Origin: Nocardiopsis sp. ATB16-24
GTDB lineage: Bacteria > Actinomycetota > Actinomycetes > Streptosporangiales > Streptosporangiaceae
Assembly: GCF_030271535.1 (NCBI RefSeq)
Contig: NZ_JASCXJ010000026.1
Location: 1-57,231, forward strand
Length of the DNA stretch: 57,231 nucleotides
Direction: 5' to 3'
The notes beneath the pieces are model-generated. The model was not told where the DNA came from and made no database searches. It saw only the letters and a list, made by a program, of their open reading frames with translations. Shown piece after piece: positions 44,905 through 55,821 of this stretch; the stretch's first letter is position 1, and every line of letters starts with the position of its first letter. Position numbers and translations under genes: made by a program.

Positions 44905-45480
44905 GTGACCAGCATCCAGGGCAGACCGATCCTGCCGTCCGTGATCCTACAGACCGAGCGCCTGCGGCTGCGCGCGTTCGTCGAGGGCGACATCGACGAC
45001 GTGTACGCCTCCTGTACCGACGCCGAACTCCAGCGTTGGATCCCCCTCCCCTCTCCGGGCGCGGTCTACACCCGTGAGGACGCCCGTATGTGGTGCCGCG
45101 AACTCGCTCCGGGCATACGCATCGGCGGCGAGGGACAGCAGTGGGCCATGGTGAAGCGCGGCAGCGGACGACTCGTGGGTTCGGTGGGGCTGGTCCGCAT
45201 CGTGTGGCCGGCGATGACGACCGAGATCGGCTACTGGGTCTCACCGTGGGGCCGCGGCCACGGGTACGCGACCGAGGCCGCCATCGCGGTCTCCCGCTGG
45301 GCGATCGAGTACGGCTTCCTGCGGGTGGAGCTCAAGGCGGCCACGGGCAACACCGGGTCGCGTCGGGTCGCGGAGCGGGCCGGGTTCACCTTCGAGGGCG
45401 TCGAACGCAGCGCGATGCCGCTGCACGAGGGTCGGGCCGACCTGGCCGTCTACAGCCTTCTGCCCGGTGACCTGGCCTGA
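44905..45480 (+). CDS. GNAT-family N-acetyltransferase (RimJ/RimL type)
   Basis: 191 aa from GTG 44905. Opens LQTERLRLRAFVEGDIDDVY, the RimJ/RimL-like N-terminus. The acetyl-CoA binding loop reads SPWGRGHGYATEAA (about 112-125), followed by VELKAATGNTGSRRVAERAG. Probably acetylates a protein N-terminus or small amine; substrate unknown. It ends 17 bp from the convergent DUF6504 gene. Confidence 0.85.
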   Translation: MTSIQGRPILPSVILQTERLRLRAFVEGDIDDVYASCTDAELQRWIPLPSPGAVYTREDARMWCRELAPGIRIGGEGQQWAMVKRGSGRLVGSVGLVRIVWPAMTTEIGYWVSPWGRGHGYATEAAIAVSRWAIEYGFLRVELKAATGNTGSRRVAERAGFTFEGVERSAMPLHEGRADLAVYSLLPGDLA

Positions 45481-45497
45481 TCCGACGTCCCGCTCCC

Positions 45498-45785
45498 TCA
45501 GCCCCCGACCCGGGAGAGCATCCACGTGCCGGTCGCCGTGTCGTGGCGCAGTTCGTAGACCCCCTGCGAACGCGCCGTACCGGCCTCCACCCTCCAGTGC
45601 CGACGTTCGGGCGCCTGGGACTCGCGCGCGGGCGACCAGTCCATGCGCAAAGTGACCCAGTGTTCGAGGATCCTGCGCACCCCGTACACCCTGCCCTCCC
45701 ACGTGAACCGGGTCGGCCGCCCGTCGTCCTCCACGACGGTGACCTGCACCCCGTAATCCCGCCCCACGACACTTCCCCTCAGCAT
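45498..45785 (-). CDS. DUF6504-family protein
   Basis: 95 aa. Beta-rich: VEDDGRPTRFTWEGRVYGVR, HWRVEAGTARSQGVYELRHD and TWMLSRVGG at the end match the pattern of a small actinobacterial family with no known function. Start ATG 45785 is 6 nt from AGGAGG; the ATG one codon upstream is too close. It is divergent from the kinase gene. Confidence 0.75.
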   Translation of the reverse strand: MLRGSVVGRDYGVQVTVVEDDGRPTRFTWEGRVYGVRRILEHWVTLRMDWSPARESQAPERRHWRVEAGTARSQGVYELRHDTATGTWMLSRVGG

Positions 45786-46018
45786 CATCCGCCTCCTGAA
45801 CAGTCCGGTACACACCGGCGGGACGCCCACCCGCGGGGAAGAAGCGAACAGGCGTTCGAACTCCGGTCTCACTCTAGCGAAGAAAAGCACCTCGGGGGAA
45901 CCGTTTCGGTACCGAGGGCATCACCCCCGATGACCAGGGATCGCCCCATGCCACGTGTTCACCGGTATGAGTACGCTGAGGGGCGAATTCCACGATCTCC
46001 TACGAGGGACCCCCAACT

Positions 46019-48109
<2,091 letters not shown>

Positions 48110-48313
48110 GGAGTCACGGCGGGGAACCGCCGCGAGGCGCGGTAGGGCCGGGCGGGGCGGAGCCCCCGGCCGGGGGCGGGGACCCCGCCCCCGTCCTCGG
48201 CCATCGGCGCCGACGGCGACGGACGCGTACGGCGGCCACCCCGCGCCCTCATGGCGACCCCCGCCCTTGGCTGACATGATGCCTGGGACGGACCCGAAAG
48301 GAGCTGTGGACCC

Positions 48314-49279
48314 ATGCGCGCCATCGTCATCGAGGAACAGGGCGGACCCGAGGTACTGCGACTGTCGGAGAGGCCCGATCCCGTACCCGGCCGCGGCGAG
48401 GTCCTCGTCGACGTGCAGGCCCGCGGGGTCAACTTCATCGACATCTACCAGCGCAGCGGCCTGTACGACGTTCCGCTGCCCTTCGTCCCCGGCATGGAGG
48501 CCGCCGGTGTGATCACCGCGGTCGGGGAGGGCGCCACCGACCTCTCCGTGGGCGCCCGCGTCGGCTGGGCCATGGCGCCCGGCGCCTACGCCGACCGGGC
48601 CGTGGTCAAGGCCTCCCTGGTCGTCCCCGTTCCCGAGCAGGTGTCCGCGGAACAGGCCGCCGCCCTGCTCCTTCAGGGCATGACCGCCCACTACCTCGTT
48701 CACTCGGTGTACCCGGTGGCCGAGGGGGACACCGTGCTGGTGCACGCGGCGGCCGGAGGAACCGGGCTGCTCATCACCCAGCTGGCCAAGGAACGCGGCG
48801 CGCGGGTGATCGGCACCGTGTCCACCGAGGCCAAGGAGCGCATCGCGCGTGAGGCGGGTGTGGACGAGGTCGTCCGCTACACCGAGACCCCCGTGGCCGA
48901 GGCCGTGCGCGAGCTGACCGACGGCCGAGGCGTGGCCGTGGTCTACGACGGTGTGGGACGGGACACCTTCGACGCGAGCCTGGACTCACTGCGTCCGCGC
49001 GGCGTGCTGGCCCTGTTCGGACAGTCCTCCGGGGCGGTGGCGCCGGTGGACCCACAGCGGCTCAACTCGGCCGGTTCGGTGTACCTGACCCGGCCCTCCC
49101 TGGCCCACTTCACGGCCGACCGGGAGGAGCTGCTCGGCCGCGCCCGAGAGCTGTTCGCGCTGGTGGGGGCGGGCCGCTTGAACGTGCGCGTGGGAGGCCG
49201 CTACCCGTTGGAGGAGGCGGGCCGGGCCCAAAGCGAACTGGCCTCACGCAGAACCACCGGCAAGCTCCTGCTGGTCTGA
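48314..49279 (+). CDS. Quinone oxidoreductase (zinc-free MDR family)
   Basis: 321 aa. MDR fold: N-terminal GroES-like domain, then NADPH-binding HAAAGGTGLLITQLAKERGA (about 148-167) and KERIAREAGVDEVV. Zinc ligands are absent, as in Qor. It reduces quinones with NADPH by one electron. Start ATG 48314, AAAGGAG upstream. A bidirectional terminator follows. Confidence 0.88.
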   Translation: MRAIVIEEQGGPEVLRLSERPDPVPGRGEVLVDVQARGVNFIDIYQRSGLYDVPLPFVPGMEAAGVITAVGEGATDLSVGARVGWAMAPGAYADRAVVKASLVVPVPEQVSAEQAAALLLQGMTAHYLVHSVYPVAEGDTVLVHAAAGGTGLLITQLAKERGARVIGTVSTEAKERIAREAGVDEVVRYTETPVAEAVRELTDGRGVAVVYDGVGRDTFDASLDSLRPRGVLALFGQSSGAVAPVDPQRLNSAGSVYLTRPSLAHFTADREELLGRARELFALVGAGRLNVRVGGRYPLEEAGRAQSELASRRTTGKLLLV

Positions 49280-49311
49280 GTCGAGAACGCCCTCGGGCGA
49301 GGTGGGAGACG

Positions 49312-49342
49312 AAAGGGGGGAGGGCGTCGCCCTCCCCCCTTT
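49312..49342. terminator. Bidirectional terminator, oxidoreductase / SPFH
   Basis: AAAGGGGGGAGGGCG (49312-49326) pairs perfectly with CGCCCTCCCCCCTTT (49328-49342). The ends are A-run and T-run, so it works in both directions for the two convergent genes. Confidence 0.85.
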
Positions 49343-49372
49343 CACGCTCCGTCTTGGCGGGGCCGGTTCGCC

Positions 49373-50455
49373 TCACTCCTCCCCGCGCGGTTCCGGCATG
49401 GTCCCGCCGACACCGGCCCCCGCCCTTCGCACATCGTCGCGCGCGTCGGCGACCGCCTGTTCCGCGGCGTGGGCGGCGTCCTCCGCGGCCCGAACCGAGG
49501 AGGACTGGGCGGGGTCGGGGCCGGCGATCTGCGCCGGACCGGAGGGCCCGCCGTCCGTCTCCTTCTCCGTCGAGGGCCCCGATCGCGTGGCCTCGCCCGA
49601 GAAGGCGTGCGTGACGTTCTTGACCGCCTCGGTGAGCTCACCCGGGATGACCCAGAACGTGTTGCCCTCGCCGGCGGCCAGGCTGGGCAGGGTCTCCAGG
49701 TACTTGTAGGCGAGCACCTTGGCGTCGGCGTTGTTGGCGTGCACCGCCTGGAAGACGCGCTCGACCGCCTTGGCCTCACCGTCGGCCCTCAGGATGGCCG
49801 CCTGCTGGTCGCCCTGGGCCTCCAGGATGGCCTGCTGCCGGGCGCCCTCGGCCTTCAGGATGCGCGACTGCCGCTCACCCTCGGCGTGCAGGATGGCCGC
49901 GCGCTTGTCGCGGTCGGCCCGCATCTGCTTCTCCATCGCCTCCTTGATGGTGGGCGGCGGGTCGATGGCCTTGATCTCGACCCGGTTGATGCGGATGCCC
50001 CACTTGCCGGTGGTCTCGTCCAGGACGCCGCGCAGCCGCGTGTTGATCTCCTCGCGGGAGGTGAGGGTGCGCTCCAGGTCCATGGAGCCTATGACGTTGC
50101 GCAGGGTGGTGACGGTGAGCTGGTCGATGGCCTGGATGTAGTTGGCGACCTCGTAGGCCGCGGCCTTGGGCGCGGTGACCTGGTAGTAGAGGACGGTGTC
50201 GATGTTGACGACGAGGTTGTCCTCGGTGATCACCGGTTGCGGGCGCGAACTGAAGACCTGTTCCCGCAGGTCGAACTTGGTGTTGACCCGGTCGACACCG
50301 GGGATGATGAAGTTCAGCCCCGGATCGAGCGTACGGATGTAACGACCGAAGCGCTCGATGTTGTAGGCCCTCGCTTGAGGGACGATGCGGATCGCCGACA
50401 GGGCGGCGGCCACGACGATGACCGCGAGGATGATGAGGGCGATGGTCGGTTCCAT
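49373..50455 (-). CDS. SPFH/band-7 protein (stomatin/HflK-like)
   Basis: 360 aa. One N-terminal membrane helix (ALIILAVIVVAAALSAIRIV), the SPFH domain (about 25-190: VPQARAYNIERFGRYIRTLD, PGLNFIIPGVDRV, DNLVVNIDTVLYYQV), then coiled coil rich in A, E, Q, R (about 190-250). Forms large ring assemblies in the membrane. It pairs with the NfeD gene 45 bp upstream on the same strand, the usual SPFH-NfeD operon. The C-terminal ~60 residues are disordered. Confidence 0.92.
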   Translation of the reverse strand: MEPTIALIILAVIVVAAALSAIRIVPQARAYNIERFGRYIRTLDPGLNFIIPGVDRVNTKFDLREQVFSSRPQPVITEDNLVVNIDTVLYYQVTAPKAAAYEVANYIQAIDQLTVTTLRNVIGSMDLERTLTSREEINTRLRGVLDETTGKWGIRINRVEIKAIDPPPTIKEAMEKQMRADRDKRAAILHAEGERQSRILKAEGARQQAILEAQGDQQAAILRADGEAKAVERVFQAVHANNADAKVLAYKYLETLPSLAAGEGNTFWVIPGELTEAVKNVTHAFSGEATRSGPSTEKETDGGPSGPAQIAGPDPAQSSSVRAAEDAAHAAEQAVADARDDVRRAGAGVGGTMPEPRGEE

Positions 50456-50500
50456 GTTCTGGCACCTGGCCTAGGTCTGGGGACATGGCTGGAGCTGTTG

Positions 50501-50941
50501 TCAGGGCAGTGCTTCACGCGGATAGACCACGGCTGTCGCTCCGTCGATCTCCACGACGTCGACGCGCGTACCCACCGGGATCACCAGGTCTTCGTCCACG
50601 CAGCGTGCGGACCACTCCTCTCCGGAGAGTTTGACCCTCCCCCTCTCCCCGTCGACCTCTTGCATGACGACGGCGGAACGGCCGACGAGGGCCTCCGCGC
50701 CCGACTTGGTACCCGGGCCGCTCCTCATCTGGCGCTGCATGAGCGGTCGCACGAGGTAGATTCCGGCCGCCGCGGTCGCTATGAAACCGATGATCTGGAC
50801 GGCCACCGGCACTCCGATGGCTCCGAGGAGGGCCGCGACCAGCGCCGCGACCGCCAGCAGTCCCAGCACGAACGTGAGGGTGAAGACCTCCGCGATTCCC
50901 AGGCCGATGGCGAGGATGAGCCAGATCAACCAGGCGTTCAT
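50501..50941 (-). CDS. NfeD-family membrane protein
   Basis: 146 aa. Two to three membrane helices (about 5-68), then an OB-fold domain (about 80-146: GAEALVGRSAVVMQEVDGER to GTRVDVVEIDGATAVV). This is the short NfeD1b form, without the serine protease domain. Works with SPFH proteins in membrane quality control. Confidence 0.9.
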   Translation of the reverse strand: MNAWLIWLILAIGLGIAEVFTLTFVLGLLAVAALVAALLGAIGVPVAVQIIGFIATAAAGIYLVRPLMQRQMRSGPGTKSGAEALVGRSAVVMQEVDGERGRVKLSGEEWSARCVDEDLVIPVGTRVDVVEIDGATAVVYPREALP

Positions 50942-51105
50942 GTTCCTGCGACCCTCCCGCTACGTTCTGGGTGTTCCCTTACGTACCCACACGAGTCCGA
51001 CGGGGCACGCGATCGGGCACGACGTTCTTCCGACGTGACACACGGACGCGGCTCCCGGTGATACCCACTGAGGGCCACCGCGAACCGCGTCCGCCTCCGT
51101 CCGCT

Positions 51106-54054
51106 CTACCGCCCGCCGGAGAACTGGTAGACGAGTTGGTAGGTGGGCCGGTTCTGCCAGGCGATCGGCCACATGCCGATGCCTCCCACCGCCTGGTGGA
51201 TCACCGTGTCGGCGCACAGCTGGTCGCCCACGGCGCAGTGGTCGTCCCCGGGGTAGACCTCCCCCGCCGGTGTGTCGGCGGCCTGGGCCAGGGTGTCCAG
51301 CAGGACGGTACGACAGGAGTCCAGTTCACCACCGCCGCAGTGGGCCTCGCCCAGCGGTCCGTCGACCGGTCGTCCGAGCACCATGCGCAGGTCCTTGTCC
51401 ACGTACGACCACCAGCCGTACTGGAAGGCCGACCCCCGGTGGGGCTGCCCCTGGTTCACGCTGCCGGGTTCGCCGCCGCCGGTGGCCCCCGAGGGCGACT
51501 CGTCCGTCTGCGCGGCGCGGGTGAGGGCGGTGTAGAGGTCACCGCCCAGTTCCGGTTCGAACTGGGCCTGGACGAGCAGCGGCCACCAGGCGTCCAGGGT
51601 GCGGATGGCGTTGGCGTAGGAGTAGTACCCGGCGTCGCGGAAGGGCTCGCGGCGCAGGGAACCGGCCTCGTTCCACAGCCTCAGTTCCTCCACCACCGAC
51701 GCCAGTGCGGGGTCGTCCACGGGTCGGGTGTCGATGACCTCCAACAGGAGCGGGAGGACCTCCTGGGCGCGCAGGTCGGCGGCACCGGCCTCCATCATCA
51801 CCTGGGTGAGGCTCGCGGTGGTGAACCGGTGTCCGCCGTCGATGAGCGCGGACACCCGGCCGTCGAGCAGGTCGCCGCGGTGCACCGAGCCGGTCGACCA
51901 GCCGGAGGTGTAGCCCTGGGCGGGCTTGTTGTTCCAGTTGACGATGTAGTCGGGGTCGACGGCCTGGGGGTGGTCCTCCAACGGGTGGTGGTCGGCGGCG
52001 TTGGTCTCGGGGTCCCAGCCGGACCACCCCGAACCGGAGTAGGCGTCGATGGGCAGGTTGGGGTTGGTGCCCTCGACACGGATCGGGTTGTCGCCGGAGT
52101 TGACGAAGGCGATGTCGGTGTCGTCGACGTAGTGCCAGTTGAAGGCGTAGCCGATGTCCTCCGAGGCTCGGATGAAGTCCTGGGCCGAGGTGATCTCGTC
52201 GGGGTCGTTGAAGCGCTGGAACCCGATGATGGAGTCGACCTCGCGCATGTAGGTCGAACGCAGCGTCGTGAACGCGACAGGATCGCCGTCCACGGTCGCG
52301 AACGAGTGCACCAGACCGAACTCCGAGCGCAGGGAGGTCAACGTGTAACCGCCCGCGGGCGTGCCGTCGGCGACCGTGGGCGACCACGCGTTGGCGACCT
52401 TCAGCTCCTCGAAGGGCACGCAGTCGCCGGAACCGTCCACGTAGGCGCGCGAGGCGGTGGTGGGCGCCGAACCGTCGGTCTCGCACAAACGGACCGCGAA
52501 GGTGTCGGTGACGTCCTGTCCGGCCGAGGTCGCGCTCCAGGCGTAGTCCACGCCACGACCCATCTGGACGTAGAAGCTCACCCCCGCGAAGGAGGCGCCG
52601 CGGGCGCTGATACCGGGCCCCTGGAGTTCCTGGAGCATGAGCAGTTGGGGGGAGAAGTAGCCGGTCTGGGGTCCCATCACGGCGACGGGGGAACCGCTCT
52701 CGGTGTGTTCCCCGGAGACCAGCAGGGCGTTGGACATGCCACGGGGGTCCATGAAGCCCTCGGGCAGGACGCCGTCGTCGAACACGCCCTCGACCGCGGA
52801 CAGGTCGCCTTCGTCGACCATTCTCTGTAGTTCGTCCTGTTGTTCCTGTGGCAGGTCCTCGACGGTGAGGGCCTCCGCCCCCTCCTCCGGTTCCGCCATG
52901 GTGGACGCCCGCGGTGCGGGCGTGTCGGCGGTCGCACCGGTGAGCGCGGAGCCGTGCTCGTCCTGGACGATGTCGTGGGGCTGGAGCGAACCGGGGTCGG
53001 GCAGGACCTCACCGACCGGGTCCTCGGGTGTCCCACTGTAGGGAAACTCTCCTTCGACGCTGACCACGGCCTCGGGATCGTTCTCCATCCGCCAGGCGTC
53101 GTAGAGTTCGGCTCCCCTCTCCGCGCCGTAACGGTCCTGGAAGCCCGCCAGGACGAGGGCGGCCTGGACCTCGCCGCCTCCGCCTCCACCGAAGATGCCG
53201 CCGACCATGGAGGCGATGCCCACCACGTCGGTCGGGGTGAAGTGCTCGATCCTGCCGGAGTTGGTGATGGCGTTCTTGTGCCCGGTCAGGACGTACTCGC
53301 CGGGGTAGTAGCGGCCTCTGTCCGCCTGGTCGATGTAGGTGTTGACGCCCTCCAGGTAGGCCTCGACGTCGGCCATGGCCCGCGCACCGCGTTCACCGCT
53401 CGACGCCACACGGTCGATCTGGGCCTGCTTGTCCTCCTCGGTGTAGGGGGCGTTGCGCCACAGGTCCTGTTCGAGCCCACGGTTGCCCTCGGCACCGCCG
53501 GCGAAGGAGGTGAGTTCGCCCCGGCCGACCCTGCGCAGCACGTCCATGAGGAAGAGGCGATCCTCGGCCGCGGCGTACCCGGCGCCGAACATGGTGCCCT
53601 CGCGGGTGCTGCCGTGGATGTGCGGGATGCCGTGGTCGGCGTCCCTGGTGATGGTGACGTCCGCGCGCGGCCGGTATCGGCGGCCCACGTCACCGGGGTC
53701 GACACCGAACGAGGCGTCGAGGAAGAAGTCGTCCAGTCCCTCGGTGGTGAGGCCGTCGTAGTGGTGGACGAGGTTGTCGTACATGTCCAACTGGCTGGAG
53801 GAGTGGCGCGGCCGGGTTCCGAAGACCTGGTGGCCGAGGATCTCGACCAGAGTGGCGTTGCCGTTCTGCCCTGGGGCGAGGATGTCCATGCACCCGGCGG
53901 GCGCACAGTGGTCGGCCAGGGGTGCGGGCGCGGCCGGAGGAGGAGGGAAGGCCTTGGCCGGGGAGGCGGGGAGGACCGCGACGGTGGTCGCGACCACCCC
54001 CAGCGCGGCTCCTGCGGCGCCTGTGCGTAGCCATCGGGTGAGGGAGGGGAACAC
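51106..54054 (-). CDS. Secreted penicillin acylase-family (S45 Ntn) hydrolase
   Basis: 982 aa. A clear signal peptide (about 1-35, twin RxLR start, VVATTVAVLPASPAKA). Ntn-hydrolase precursor: alpha chain, spacer and beta chain. The beta-chain nucleophile is probably the Ser in RGMSNALLVSGEHT (about 441), the usual GSN motif with Met replacing Gly-adjacent residue. QTGYFSPQLLMLQE and FVNSGDNPIR belong to the active-site region. The family cleaves N-acyl amides, including acyl-homoserine lactones and antibiotic side chains; actinomycete members with this length include cyclic lipopeptide acylases. Substrate unknown. A Crp-like site lies upstream. Confidence 0.85.
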   Translation of the reverse strand: MFPSLTRWLRTGAAGAALGVVATTVAVLPASPAKAFPPPPAAPAPLADHCAPAGCMDILAPGQNGNATLVEILGHQVFGTRPRHSSSQLDMYDNLVHHYDGLTTEGLDDFFLDASFGVDPGDVGRRYRPRADVTITRDADHGIPHIHGSTREGTMFGAGYAAAEDRLFLMDVLRRVGRGELTSFAGGAEGNRGLEQDLWRNAPYTEEDKQAQIDRVASSGERGARAMADVEAYLEGVNTYIDQADRGRYYPGEYVLTGHKNAITNSGRIEHFTPTDVVGIASMVGGIFGGGGGGEVQAALVLAGFQDRYGAERGAELYDAWRMENDPEAVVSVEGEFPYSGTPEDPVGEVLPDPGSLQPHDIVQDEHGSALTGATADTPAPRASTMAEPEEGAEALTVEDLPQEQQDELQRMVDEGDLSAVEGVFDDGVLPEGFMDPRGMSNALLVSGEHTESGSPVAVMGPQTGYFSPQLLMLQELQGPGISARGASFAGVSFYVQMGRGVDYAWSATSAGQDVTDTFAVRLCETDGSAPTTASRAYVDGSGDCVPFEELKVANAWSPTVADGTPAGGYTLTSLRSEFGLVHSFATVDGDPVAFTTLRSTYMREVDSIIGFQRFNDPDEITSAQDFIRASEDIGYAFNWHYVDDTDIAFVNSGDNPIRVEGTNPNLPIDAYSGSGWSGWDPETNAADHHPLEDHPQAVDPDYIVNWNNKPAQGYTSGWSTGSVHRGDLLDGRVSALIDGGHRFTTASLTQVMMEAGAADLRAQEVLPLLLEVIDTRPVDDPALASVVEELRLWNEAGSLRREPFRDAGYYSYANAIRTLDAWWPLLVQAQFEPELGGDLYTALTRAAQTDESPSGATGGGEPGSVNQGQPHRGSAFQYGWWSYVDKDLRMVLGRPVDGPLGEAHCGGGELDSCRTVLLDTLAQAADTPAGEVYPGDDHCAVGDQLCADTVIHQAVGGIGMWPIAWQNRPTYQLVYQFSGGR

Positions 54055-54384
54055 GAGCTGTCACCACCTGGGGGCGCGGGCGATGGATCAGCGGCATGCT
54101 ATGCGCGGCCGATGGATTGTGAAAGAGTTTCATGTTCTCCGGGGAAACCGAGGCCGCACCGACGAATCCGCAGGTTTGAAGTGATACGCATCACACGCAG
54201 CCCGGATGTCGGGACACCACGCGCGACAGGAGCGGAGAAGGGGGCCCCGCGTGGCCACATCCGGCCAGATTCGCCGATCCACGCCCCTCCACCTGGGAGG
54301 GAGCACCACGGCCGCGGAAACGGAATGGACACAGGTACGGGGGAGTCGCCCCTGGTCCTCCCGGTGCTTTGACACAATCACGGC
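54055..54384. other. Divergent region, acylase / membrane protein
   Basis: 330 bp without a gene, holding the promoters of both flanking genes and a palindrome described separately. Confidence 0.5.
54181..54194. promoter_or_regulatory. Crp/GlxR-like palindrome
   Basis: GTGATACGCATCAC fits GTGA-N6-TCAC. It lies 127 bp from the acylase start and 190 bp from the membrane protein start. Crp-family sites in actinobacteria have this form with a similar N6. Confidence 0.45.
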
Positions 54385-54891
54385 ATGAACCAGTACCCGA
54401 ATCCCCACCCGGGCCAGGGCGAACCGTGGCACCAGCCCAGCGGCCAGAACCCCGGCTGGGGCGTTCCTCCCGAGCAGCATCACGGCGGTGCGATCGAACC
54501 CTACGGCGGCTACCAGCCCGCGGTACCCCCTCCCCCGCCCGGCGAGGACGTGCCTCTCGGCACCATCGGCGAGATCGCGTTCTCCCAGCACACGGTGATC
54601 ACGCCGGTCGGACGCTTTCCCATCAGGGGAACCGTGTGGACGGTCAACGACATGAGCCGGACCGACCGGGCGACCCCCACCTGGGCGGTGATCGTGGCCA
54701 TCCTGGTCTTCTGGTGGACCTGCCTGCTGGGGCTGCTCTTCCTCCTGGTCAAGGAGGAGAAGACCACCGGGCACGTACAGGTCAGCGTGCAGGGCCACGA
54801 CAAGCACTACACCACGTCGATCATGGTGACCCACCCGAGCATGGTGGGGCAGATCCACCAGCAGGTGAACTACGCCCGCAACCTCGCCTGA
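54385..54891 (+). CDS. Small membrane protein with a Pro-rich N-terminus
   Basis: 168 aa. Residues 1-58 are rich in Pro, Gly, Gln and Tyr (PQ-rich cytoplasmic tail). A single hydrophobic stretch (about 96-120, WAVIVAILVFWWTCLLGLLF) follows, with VKEEKTTGHVQVSVQGHDKH after it. Resembles small actinobacterial membrane proteins with this Pro-rich head and central helix. No function known. Confidence 0.75.
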   Translation: MNQYPNPHPGQGEPWHQPSGQNPGWGVPPEQHHGGAIEPYGGYQPAVPPPPPGEDVPLGTIGEIAFSQHTVITPVGRFPIRGTVWTVNDMSRTDRATPTWAVIVAILVFWWTCLLGLLFLLVKEEKTTGHVQVSVQGHDKHYTTSIMVTHPSMVGQIHQQVNYARNLA

Positions 54892-54970
54892 GCTCCGACC
54901 GCGGCGCCCTGACCCCGCTCGCCCCGACCTCGGAGGACGCCTGGCAGACCCCTTCTCGCGAAGGGCCACG

Positions 54971-55010
54971 AAAGGCCGTGGAGGGTCGTGGAAAGCGGTG
55001 GAAGGCCGTG
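54971..55010. repeat. Four 10-bp tandem repeats
   Basis: AAAGGCCGTG, GAGGGTCGTG, GAAAGCGGTG, GAAGGCCGTG occur back to back. Ten bp equals about one helical turn, so each unit faces the same way. No coding frame explains it. Confidence 0.6.
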
Positions 55011-55048
55011 GCCCAGGGATGGTTCGTCCTTCGTCCGGCCGTCGATCC

Positions 55049-55077
55049 CGCCTCGACCGCGGCCTGCGGTCGAGGCG
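55049..55077. terminator. 12-bp hairpin after the membrane protein gene
   Basis: CGCCTCGACCGC pairs perfectly with GCGGTCGAGGCG around GGCCT. It is 158 nt after the stop of the membrane protein gene, so its role as that gene's terminator is uncertain. Confidence 0.45.
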
Positions 55078-55284
55078 ACGCCGACCCTCGATCCGGTCCT
55101 CCTCGGAACAACGGGACCACCGGACGTGCGACTCCGCCACCGTGTCCGGTCGCGCTGGGCGACGGTCTCGCACCGCCCCCGGCCCGTCTCCAGGGGCGAA
55201 GCCGTACCGGGGAAAGCGGGGTCCTGCCCCGAGGCTTCCTACTTCCACCCGCGTCAACAAAGCCCCAAACCCCCGACCGACCAG

Positions 55285-55326
55285 GTTTACTACCCTCCGT
55301 AACAACAAATACAGAGGGTAACTAAC
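55285..55326. promoter_or_regulatory. Operator-like dyad in an AT-rich stretch
   Basis: GTTTACTACCCTC (55285-55297) and GAGGGTAACTAAC (55314-55326) match as an inverted repeat at 10 of 13 positions. It lies 20 bp before the 18-aa ORF. Confidence 0.4.
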
Positions 55327-55346
55327 GCTGGTCTCGGGGAGCCCGC

Positions 55347-55403
55347 ATGCTGGTCGCCATGGTCGCGCTGATGATCTTCGCAGGTCAGTGGTGGGCCTTC
55401 TGA
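55347..55403 (+). CDS. Possible 18-aa hydrophobic peptide
   Basis: ATG 55347 to TGA 55403 encodes MLVAMVALMIFAGQWWAF. GGGGAG is 4-5 nt upstream. It is a plausible membrane micropeptide, but the evidence is only start, ribosome site and composition. Confidence 0.3.
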   Translation: MLVAMVALMIFAGQWWAF

Positions 55404-55527
55404 ACTCGTACATCAGAACATCGCGAAACGCCGGCGACACAGCGTCACACCAGGAGTTAATCACCGGTAACGTGGTGCCCGAGGCCCATAGCGACCGATT
55501 TGGTGGAACGCGCGTGGTAACGAGAGA

Positions 55528-55549
55528 CAACTACGAAACACCGTAGTTG
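55528..55549. repeat. 8-bp inverted repeat
   Basis: CAACTACG and CGTAGTTG flank AAACAC. Possible binding site about 200 bp before tRNA-Arg. Confidence 0.35.
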
Positions 55550-55745
55550 GCGAGGCTTTGCCCTCCCGTGAGCGACATCTGACGAATACCCTAGAATGTC
55601 TGCCCGGGACGCCACCGGCGTCACCACAGGAACCATCCGACCGTAGGCATCGCCACCCAGCCCTGCCTCCGGCCCGCAGCACTCTCCTGTGACCAGCGGT
55701 GGCAACGCGGCCATGTCACGCCACGGCACGCGACAATTGAATCAG

Positions 55746-55821
55746 GCACCCGTAGCTCAGTGGATAGAGCACCGGACTTCTAATCCGACGGTCGCAGGTT
55801 CGAATCCTGCCGGGTGCGCCA
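55746..55821 (+). tRNA. tRNA-Arg (anticodon TCT)
   Basis: Acceptor GCACCCG/CGGGTGC, D stem GCTC/GAGC, anticodon loop CTTCTAA, T arm GCAGG-TTCGAAT-CCTGC, discriminator G and encoded CCA at 55819-55821. The top pair of the anticodon stem is a C-A mismatch. tRNA-Arg genes are common attachment sites for actinomycete integrative elements. Confidence 0.95.
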
